From: Calditrichota bacterium
GTDB taxonomy: Bacteria; Electryoneota; RPQS01
DNA length: 5,857 nucleotides
Reading direction: 5' to 3'
NCBI GenBank assembly: GCA_020057985.1
Contig: JAGVEU010000268.1
Location: 1-5,857 of the forward strand
The notes beneath the pieces were generated by a model that saw nothing but the letters and a program-made list of their open reading frames with translations, was not told where the DNA came from and made no database searches. Made by a program: the position numbers and the translations under genes. This document shows, piece after piece, positions 1 through 4,455 of this stretch; the stretch's first letter is position 1, and every line of letters starts with the position of its first letter.

Positions 1-48
1 ATAAATAACAAGTCATTATGTGCTGATAATGGAGACCTATACAACACA

Positions 49-78
49 CTTACATCTTAAGCCAGCATTAATTATATT
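49..78 (+). promoter_or_regulatory. Possible sigma-70-type promoter for the propeller gene
   Basis: CTTACA (49-54, 4/6 to TTGACA) is followed 18 bp later by TATATT (73-78, 5/6 to TATAAT) in an AT-rich leader, placing a start site roughly 30 nt before the ATG at 117. The match is weak, and primary promoters in FCB bacteria can differ from the E. coli consensus. I saw no -24/-12 element here, so this gene does not seem to share the sigma-54 control of the lipoprotein genes. Confidence 0.25.
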
Positions 79-116
79 ATCGGTAGAGCATCCTCGCAAT
101 AACCGGAGACAAGATC

Positions 117-1799
117 ATGATCCTGCGCTATCCTATCCTTGTATTTACTCTATTGCTATTATCCTGCATCGCTTGTGCTGAAGTTGTCCCCCTTGGTGAA
201 AGCCTGATTCCCCTTGCCAAGCGACCGATCCTTTGTGATCCCTCTCATACTGGCTTCACCCTTGATGAGCATCCGAACATCCGCATCAACTCGGACAACT
301 CAGGGCAGATCCAAAACGAGGAGCAGGCGTGCATCTCCCCGACCCTGCCCAACCAGATGGTCGCGGTCTGGAGAGATTTCCGGTTTGGCTATCGTCGTTG
401 CGGTTTTGGCCGTTCGACGAACAGCGGTACAACGTGGACTGACGGAGTGTTTCCGCAGATGTATTATTCGTGGCAGAGTGATCCTTGTCTGGTGGTGGAT
501 GCCGACGGTATTTTCACGGCAATGGTCATCAGTTTCGATCCCGCAGCAGGGGGTGAAGATGGATTGTTGCAGGTTTCTTCTTACGATGGCGGAGCAACAT
601 GGCAGGACAGCGTCTGGGCAGCCCACGCCACGCAACCCGTTGGATTTGAAGATAAAGAGATGTTGACGATTGATATGGTGCCCGGATCACTGTACTTTGG
701 CACATTCTACTGCGCATGGGCACACTTCTACGGCGCGAATCCCTATGACTCTACTCATATTTGGCTTGTGTACAAACGTCCCGGACAGGCGTACTCGACT
801 CCGCGCATTGTGAGTCGGACAACCTCGAATCAATGGGCAAATGTCTGCGTGGGTGCGAACGGAGCGGTCTATGTCTCTTGGGGAAGCTATCAATATGGCG
901 GGATCATGTTTTCACGCTCGGTGAATGGCGGAGATACGTGGTCTAACCAAACTCTGGTCACTACAACGGATTTTGTAAATGCAGAAATTGAGCCAAATCT
1001 GTTGGTCTTCGCCTACGGAGCGATGGCCGTTGATCTATCAGGTGGCCCGCACAACGGACGGTTGTACATGGTGCTCACAGATGCGGCAGCGAATGAGACC
1101 GATGTCTGGCTGATCTACAGCGATAATGGTGGACAGAGCTGGTCAAATCGCATGCGCATGGATGATGAGCAGGCGAGCTTTCCGGTGGATCAGTTTCATC
1201 CGTGGATCTCGGTAGATGAAGAGGGGCGTGTTTGGGTGGTGTTTTATGATCGCCGCAATGATCCTAACGGACTCCTGATGGATCTTTACTTTACAGTATC
1301 CACCAATGGCGGCCAATCCTGGCGACTGAACGAACGCATAACAACCGTCTCATCTGATCCGGGCGCAGGAACTCTTGATGCCGGCTTGATCGGTGAATAC
1401 ATCGGCTGGGACGCGCGTGGCGGCAAAGCCCTCGCCGTCTGGACAGACACAAGGCTGGGAAATCAGGATGCCTACAGCGCCGTCATTGACAGCATTTTTA
1501 TTCAGAACGAAACCGATAATAATTTCATCCTTCATCCTTCATTCTTCAGCCTTTCCGCCTTCCCAAACCCATTCAACCCAAGCACCAACATTGCCCTCAC
1601 TCTCACGCACACAGGCAAAGCACGCCTGACGATCTACGACATTACCGGCCGAGAGGTAAACACGATTCATGAGGGAGTTCTTGGCGCGGGAGAGCATCGG
1701 TTTATATTTGATGGTGCACATTTGCCGTCGGGGATTTATTTTGCGAGGTTGGAGAGCGCGGGACTCGTGAAGACGCAGAAGTTGTTGCTGTTGAAATAA
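117..1799 (+). CDS. Secreted Asp-box (BNR) beta-propeller protein with T9SS C-terminal sorting domain
   Basis: A 560-residue exported protein. Residues 1-21 form a signal peptide: a short basic N-terminus, a hydrophobic core, then Ala-Cys-Ala before Glu22, which suggests signal peptidase I. A Cys at 17 after Leu-Leu-Ser leaves a lipoprotein reading possible. Five Asp-box motifs (S-x-D/N-x-G-x-T/S-W) lie near residues 100-107, 155-162, 268-275, 335-342 and 395-402, the hallmark of sialidase-type six-bladed propellers. WVVFYDRR (373-380) and GEYIGWDARGG (426-436) followed by AVWTDTR are also typical of secreted BNR proteins. Residues about 478-560 are a T9SS type A sorting domain (PNPFNPST at 483-490, YDITGREV at 507-514, LPSGIYFARL at 536-545, ending KLLLLK). 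Family knowledge predicts passage through the outer membrane by T9SS with removal of this tail. Asp boxes are structural and the sialidase catalytic residues cannot be confirmed by eye, so glycosidase activity is not claimed. The start is supported by GGAG at 105-108, eight bases before the ATG. The gene stands alone on this strand. Confidence 0.9.
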   Translation: MILRYPILVFTLLLLSCIACAEVVPLGESLIPLAKRPILCDPSHTGFTLDEHPNIRINSDNSGQIQNEEQACISPTLPNQMVAVWRDFRFGYRRCGFGRSTNSGTTWTDGVFPQMYYSWQSDPCLVVDADGIFTAMVISFDPAAGGEDGLLQVSSYDGGATWQDSVWAAHATQPVGFEDKEMLTIDMVPGSLYFGTFYCAWAHFYGANPYDSTHIWLVYKRPGQAYSTPRIVSRTTSNQWANVCVGANGAVYVSWGSYQYGGIMFSRSVNGGDTWSNQTLVTTTDFVNAEIEPNLLVFAYGAMAVDLSGGPHNGRLYMVLTDAAANETDVWLIYSDNGGQSWSNRMRMDDEQASFPVDQFHPWISVDEEGRVWVVFYDRRNDPNGLLMDLYFTVSTNGGQSWRLNERITTVSSDPGAGTLDAGLIGEYIGWDARGGKALAVWTDTRLGNQDAYSAVIDSIFIQNETDNNFILHPSFFSLSAFPNPFNPSTNIALTLTHTGKARLTIYDITGREVNTIHEGVLGAGEHRFIFDGAHLPSGIYFARLESAGLVKTQKLLLLK

Positions 1800-1856
1800 T
1801 TCTTCGCAAAGCAGGGTTATGGTGTTCCGAGACCGTAAGATTCCGGCAGGGTCTTT

Positions 1857-1953
1857 CGCGGCGGCACGTGTCTTGAGTCTTCACGTGCCCCGCTCGGTAC
1901 TCCACGTTAAGCGAGTGCGGGGCATGTGAGGAGTGGGGACACATGCCGCCGCG
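1857..1953. repeat. 97-bp imperfect palindrome (long hairpin)
   Basis: Arms of 37 bases (1857-1893 and 1917-1953) surround a 23-base centre. The outer segment 1857-1870 pairs with 1940-1953 at 13 of 14 positions. The inner segment 1882-1893 pairs with 1917-1928 at 11 of 12, the odd position being G-U in a + strand RNA. The 11-base stretches between them (1871-1881 and 1929-1939) pair partly, with several G-U. It lies 57 bp after the propeller gene's stop codon and before the terminator at 1989. It could be a REP- or MITE-like palindrome or an mRNA 3'-end structure. It has no T-tract and no coding potential that I trust. Confidence 0.7.
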
Positions 1954-1988
1954 AGTAGATAGTATATCAACAGCCTTTCTCCAGAACT

Positions 1989-2026
1989 AATCAGGGCGGC
2001 CCGATGTGAGCCGCCCTGATTTTTTT
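1989..2026 (+). terminator. Rho-independent terminator after the propeller gene
   Basis: A perfect 12-bp stem, AATCAGGGCGGC (1989-2000) with GCCGCCCTGATT (2010-2021), has a 9-base loop and runs into seven T (2020-2026). The orientation fits transcripts from the + strand gene ending at 1799, although it is 190 bp downstream. On the - strand the hairpin is preceded by A's rather than followed by T's, so it would stop transcription of the fragment ending at 2055 less efficiently. Confidence 0.85.
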
Positions 2027-2054
2027 ATGTACAGGATCAAGATTCGCGCGTATG

Positions 2055-2442
2055 CTATTTCAAGAGCACCATCTTCCGTGCAAACATGCCGTTGAGAGTT
2101 TTCATGCGAACAAAATAAAGCCCCGCTGCACAATCCCGACAAGCCCGCTCCACACTATGACTACCGGGAAGCATGGTTGCATCGGCCAAGGTGGCGACAT
2201 TGCGCTCCAGAACATCAAGTACTTCGAGCCTCACCTGTCCCTCGTGCGGAACACCAAAGCGGATTGTTGTCGAGGGATTGAAGGGATTTATGAGCTTAGA
2301 CTGATGTACTCGAGACGCATGTCCATTGCAGATACACCGACTCAATCGCCTTGGAATCGCTGATCGTTAGAACATTGCTGGTCCACTTTAGAGTATCGTC
2401 TACGTCATAGTCACTTTCTGATCCAATAGGTTCACGCTCCAT
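2055..2442 (-). pseudogene. Decayed remnant of a secreted protein ending in a T9SS sorting domain
   Basis: The frame open from 2366 to the TAG at 2055-2057 encodes an almost complete T9SS type A tail: NPFNPSTTIRFG, LEVLDVLERNVATL, then CAAGLYFVRMKTLNG and the ending KMVLLK. It has no signal peptide, no passenger domain and no ATG. It is closed upstream by TAA at 2367-2369, and the only start candidate is TTG at 2345. Some positions normally conserved in the family look degraded: Glu where LGR is usual, and no Trp before the late strand. In another frame 2442-2296 encodes 48 residues (MEREPIGSESDYDVDD...) containing LTISDSKAIESVYLQW, which loosely resembles the start of a proprotein-convertase P domain, a common neighbour of such tails. 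That piece ends at TAA 2296-2298, just where the tail begins. The two read as frameshifted remains of one exported protein. A sequencing error or a reservoir cassette cannot be excluded. Confidence 0.6.
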
Positions 2443-2490
2443 CCACTCTTCATTTCTCTGCAACCTTGTGGTAAGGCGCGGCCTGACGAG

Positions 2491-2535
2491 AGCCGAGGCG
2501 CAGTTTAACCTGCGCCTCGGCTTGGACGGTTTTTT
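2491..2535 (+). terminator. Strong hairpin with T-tract on the + strand
   Basis: A perfect 12-bp stem, AGCCGAGGCGCA (2491-2502) with TGCGCCTCGGCT (2511-2522), has an 8-base loop. A T6 run follows at 2530-2535, seven bases past the stem. It lies 60 bp beyond the stop codon of the - strand lipoprotein gene (2583), where a - strand terminator would be expected. However, the - strand side lacks a U-tract (CTCGTCAGG), and no + strand gene ends nearby. It may act on the - strand without a U-tract or stop an unannotated + strand RNA. Confidence 0.55.
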
Positions 2536-2582
2536 CCTATGTGGTTATCTGGTTCAAAGAGGCAGGCCTCTCATGCATCAGG

Positions 2583-3182
2583 TTATGAGATAATGTACCG
2601 GCTGAAGTGGTCAATTTGTGCTGAGACTGTGTTGGCAGACTCATCTACAGTGCTGGGCCATGCCTCAAGCGTGCCATCGGGCGCCATGTACATGATCTGG
2701 AGCTGTGATGCATCTTCGCCATCGCCATCATACTGCGTGTTCTCATACGAGAGTGTCAACGTGACCGGCAGCAGGAAGGAAAATGGACTCGGATTGCAAT
2801 CCACTGCGACGCCTGAATTTGAGGCATAGGTCATGAAGAACGTAAAGTTCGTGTTCAAGGCGCCCGGTGGAATGAGCAGAGTATGCAATCCGAGGGCAAT
2901 GACGCCACCCGCAGGGCCGATAACCACTCGAACGCGAATCGCCGCCGGATTGATCGTCGGGCCATTCACAGTTTCCCAGTAGTCACTATTCAGAATGGGA
3001 ACATCGTGTCCCTCGACCACCTGATCTCCGGGCTGCGGATTCCATAGATCTGTATATTCACTGGAGGTCGGAGTTGCTGTGGTGGGCGCCTCAAACAGGC
3101 TGCATCCACTGAAGAACAATACGGCCAGCAGAGCAAACAGAACTCCGCAGGCAATTGTGAAGGTATTAAGTAGCTTTTTCAT
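2583..3182 (-). CDS. Predicted lipoprotein with ZU5-like domain (downstream paralog)
   Basis: 199 residues. The N-terminus MKKLLNTF, a hydrophobic stretch at 10-24 and the lipobox F-S-G-C with Cys27 indicate signal peptidase II processing. Ser at +2 does not suggest inner-membrane retention by the E. coli rule. A Thr/Ser/Pro-rich linker (31-44) follows. The core begins with LWNPQPGDQ (46-54) and DVPILN (60-65), then shows the ZU5-like pattern IGPAGG (88-93), IPPGAL (104-109), a beta-rich part with VAVDCNPSPF (125-134) and TLTLSYENTQYDG (141-153), and HFSRYIIS at the C-terminus. ZU5 domains are small beta folds often found in protein interaction, and no catalytic motif is visible. The protein is clearly homologous over its whole mature length to the product of 3509-4102, so the pair is a tandem duplication. 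The start is fixed by AAGGAG (+ strand 3189-3194) six bases before the ATG. A sigma-54 promoter match lies about 44 nt upstream of the start. The function is unknown. Confidence 0.88.
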   Translation of the reverse strand: MKKLLNTFTIACGVLFALLAVLFFSGCSLFEAPTTATPTSSEYTDLWNPQPGDQVVEGHDVPILNSDYWETVNGPTINPAAIRVRVVIGPAGGVIALGLHTLLIPPGALNTNFTFFMTYASNSGVAVDCNPSPFSFLLPVTLTLSYENTQYDGDGEDASQLQIMYMAPDGTLEAWPSTVDESANTVSAQIDHFSRYIIS

Positions 3183-3225
3183 CCGTGTCTCCTTGATAAT
3201 AATGCGTACGCAAGTCGTTCTTCCA

Positions 3226-3252
3226 ACTCTTCATCGAGCAACGAATATGCCA
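3226..3252 (-). promoter_or_regulatory. Sigma-54 (-24/-12) promoter of the downstream lipoprotein gene
   Basis: Read on the - strand, TTGGCATA then TTCG then TTGCT matches the sigma-54 consensus TGGCACG-N4-TTGCW, with GG and GC separated by exactly ten bases. The GG maps to 3250-3251 and the GC to 3238-3239. Start of transcription is therefore expected near 3226, giving a 5' UTR of about 44 nt before the ATG at 3182. The same element with the same spacing precedes the paralog, and the next gene upstream encodes a sigma-54 activator. Confidence 0.82.
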
Positions 3253-3276
3253 ACTATAGTAGGTCTACAAAGTGTG
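3253..3276 (-). promoter_or_regulatory. Conserved dyad block just upstream of the -24 element (copy 1)
   Basis: With the -24 motif this forms a 31-bp block (3246-3276) identical at 27 of 31 positions to 4163-4193. It contains the palindrome ACTATAGT (3253-3260) and, overlapping it, the dyad GTAGGTCTAC (3259-3268). Sigma-54 holoenzyme does not need conserved sequence here, so this may be a second protein's site, for example an accessory regulator or a bending protein. No function is known. Confidence 0.5.
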
Positions 3277-3331
3277 GGTAGTGTATGACTGTTTTTCTTG
3301 AAGATGCGTTTGAGTGCCGCAACCACTCGGA

Positions 3332-3410
3332 GCACCAACTATTGTTGCTTTGAACCAGCATCTTGCACGCAGGAGTTCATTTGAGCAGGTCTTGGGGTTT
3401 TGCACCAAAT
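3332..3410 (-). promoter_or_regulatory. Candidate activator-binding (enhancer) region, copy 1
   Basis: This region lies about 80-160 bp upstream of the -24 element. It contains an imperfect dyad, GCACCAA-CTA-TTGTTGC (3332-3348). TTTGAACCA (3349-3357), TTTGAGCAG (3380-3388) and TTTGCACCA (3399-3407) follow, all in the same orientation on the + strand. AGGAGTTCATTTGA (3371-3384) matches the other copy at 13 of 14 positions. NtrC-type activators usually bind at such distances. Assigning these repeats to the neighbouring regulator is inference. Confidence 0.45.
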
Positions 3411-3452
3411 AGCCAATTCGCCGAGTGATGACTCTGCTCCGCTGATTAAGAA

Positions 3453-3489
3453 ACACACAGGGCGCGGTTCTGAGCCGCGCCCTGTGTGT
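3453..3489 (-). terminator. Terminator of the upstream lipoprotein gene
   Basis: A perfect 15-bp stem (3453-3467 with 3475-3489) has a 7-base loop and starts 20 bp past the stop codon at 3509. On the - strand the stem runs into TTTCTT, a modest U-tract, as expected for a rho-independent terminator. It separates the two lipoprotein genes into independent transcription units, consistent with each having its own promoter. Confidence 0.75.
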
Positions 3490-3508
3490 GTATGCTTCTC
3501 CTCTTGTA

Positions 3509-4102
3509 CTATGAGATAATGTAGCGGCTGAAGTGGCTGAGTTCAGCGACGACTTTCTTTCCTTGAATGTCTACGTCACTCGGCATCGGCTCGCAATGGC
3601 CGTCTTCAGCCATCCAGAAGATCTGCAATTGCGAAGGATCGCCTCCGCCGCCATCGTACTGCGTATTTTCAAAAGACAGTGTCAAAGTGACAGGACAATT
3701 GAATGTGAATGGGCTTGGGCCGCAGTCTACAGCCACACCGGTTTCTGATGCATATTCCATGGTGAACAGGGTCGGTTCGCTCACCGCACCGGCCGGCACT
3801 TGCAGTTTGTGCTTACCCAGCTTGAGCTTTCCGCCTTCAGGTCCGATTACCGCTGATGCGCTGTTGGGGTTGACTTCAAGTGAACCTGACTGCTCCCAGT
3901 ATCCTGGATTCAGGATTGGAACGTCTCGTCCGGGGATTATCTGATCGCCGGATTGGGGGTTCCACAGAGTTGAACTCTCAGTGTCAGTGGTTGTTGAGGA
4001 AGTCGAGGAATCGAAAAGACTACATCCCGCAAGCAAGAGTACGAGGGTCAGCAGTCCAAGTAGTCTGTTGATTCTCGCGAAGGTTCTGAATAATGCTCTC
4101 AT
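3509..4102 (-). CDS. Predicted lipoprotein with ZU5-like domain (upstream paralog)
   Basis: 197 residues. An Arg-rich N-terminus (MRALFRTFARINR) and a Leu-rich core lead to the lipobox L-A-G-C with Cys27, so lipidation is expected. Ser at +2 argues against inner-membrane retention. A Ser/Thr linker (31-45) follows. The mature domain parallels its paralog at 2583-3182: LWNPQSGDQ (46-54), DVPILNPGYWE (60-70), the ZU5-like IGPEGG (86-91) and VPAGAV (102-107), VAVDCGPSPF (123-132), FENTQYDGGGGD (144-155), and HFSRYIIS at the end. The most conserved stretches are the inner linker and the central beta region. The N-terminus and the loop before HFS diverge. Two extra Cys (near 136 and 170) occur only here, which could allow a disulfide. 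GAGGAG (+ strand 4109-4114) lies six bases before the ATG. The gene has its own sigma-54 promoter match, enhancer-like region and terminator, and follows the regulator gene after about 350 bp. The function is unknown. Confidence 0.88.
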   Translation of the reverse strand: MRALFRTFARINRLLGLLTLVLLLAGCSLFDSSTSSTTTDTESSTLWNPQSGDQIIPGRDVPILNPGYWEQSGSLEVNPNSASAVIGPEGGKLKLGKHKLQVPAGAVSEPTLFTMEYASETGVAVDCGPSPFTFNCPVTLTLSFENTQYDGGGGDPSQLQIFWMAEDGHCEPMPSDVDIQGKKVVAELSHFSRYIIS

Positions 4103-4142
4103 GGTTTTCTCCTCATCTTGGTGGTTGACAGTTCATCTCCCG

Positions 4143-4169
4143 CTCAGAGAATGTGCAACAGGTATGCCA
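4143..4169 (-). promoter_or_regulatory. Sigma-54 (-24/-12) promoter of the upstream lipoprotein gene
   Basis: On the - strand TTGGCATA, CCTG and TTGCA reproduce the sigma-54 consensus with the exact GG-N10-GC spacing. The GG maps to 4167-4168 and the GC to 4155-4156. The predicted start is near 4143, about 41 nt before the ATG. The N4 spacer differs from the other copy (CCTG against TTCG) while both recognition elements are kept, as expected under selection. Confidence 0.83.
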
Positions 4170-4193
4170 ACTATAGTAGACCTAAGAAGTGTG
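4170..4193 (-). promoter_or_regulatory. Conserved dyad block just upstream of the -24 element (copy 2)
   Basis: This is the counterpart of 3253-3276. The palindrome ACTATAGT (4170-4177) is kept exactly. The adjoining element is TAGACCTA (4177-4184), the reverse complement of TAGGTCTA in the other copy, so both fit TAG-NN-CTA. Two of the four differences fall at the centre of this dyad, the pattern expected for a protein-binding palindrome. The partner is unknown. Confidence 0.5.
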
Positions 4194-4240
4194 AGAACTG
4201 TAAGACTATTTTCTCTGAAGTTAACCTGAGGGAGGCGATG

Positions 4241-4309
4241 GTGTTAGTATGTCAACACTAAAGAGAACGAGGAGTGCATTTGAACCAAGTGGTGGATTTG
4301 AGCCAATGT
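4241..4309 (-). promoter_or_regulatory. Candidate activator-binding (enhancer) region, copy 2
   Basis: This region lies about 75-140 bp upstream of the -24 element. It contains the inverted repeat GTGTT-N8-AACAC (4241-4258), the shared AGGAGTGCATTTGA (4270-4283), and two direct repeats, TTTGAACCA (4279-4287) and TTTGAGCCA (4297-4305), spaced 18 bp. The matching pair in the other control region is spaced 19 bp. The position suits an NtrC-type activator; its identity is inferred from context. Confidence 0.45.
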
Positions 4310-4360
4310 GTTGTCAAATCAACTGGGAGTTCGTGGTCGCTGTTTTAGAAGACACTCACC

Positions 4361-4430
4361 ACCCCTACCCCCCCGCGAGCAGGGGGGAAACTGCTATCTC
4401 CCTCCGTTTACGGGGGGACAAAGGGGGGTT
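4361..4430. repeat. GC-rich palindromic repeat-type element
   Basis: ACCCC at 4361-4365 can pair with GGGGT at 4425-4429. Between them lie two hairpins: C6 (4369-4374) with G6 (4382-4387), and 4399-4406 with 4411-4418 around a TTTA loop. This paired-hairpin layout with C- and G-runs resembles dispersed intergenic palindromes seen in many environmental bacterial genomes. It lies between the regulator's stop and the enhancer region of the lipoprotein gene. It could also act as the regulator's terminator, although the - strand side lacks a T-run. Its copy number cannot be judged from one window. Confidence 0.5.
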
Positions 4431-4455
4431 AGAGCATTATGACTTGTGGTCTGCT

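Noticed and set aside
300..635. Open frame of 111 codons antisense to the propeller gene
   Set aside because: The + strand frame has clear Asp-box motifs here; the antisense product is Arg/Cys-rich with no signal or domain.
695..715. TTTGGCAC followed by TGCG on the + strand, resembling a -24/-12 promoter
   Set aside because: The GG-to-GC spacing is 11 rather than 10 bases and the site is inside the propeller coding sequence.
1702..1944. Open frame of 80 codons on the - strand
   Set aside because: It overlaps the end of the propeller gene and the long palindrome, and its translation shows no domain or plausible composition.
3349..3407. Repeated TTTGARCCA elements considered as a CRISPR-like or phase-variable repeat array
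   Set aside because: The repeats are short, unequally spaced (31 and 19 bp) and degenerate; regulatory half-sites are a better fit.
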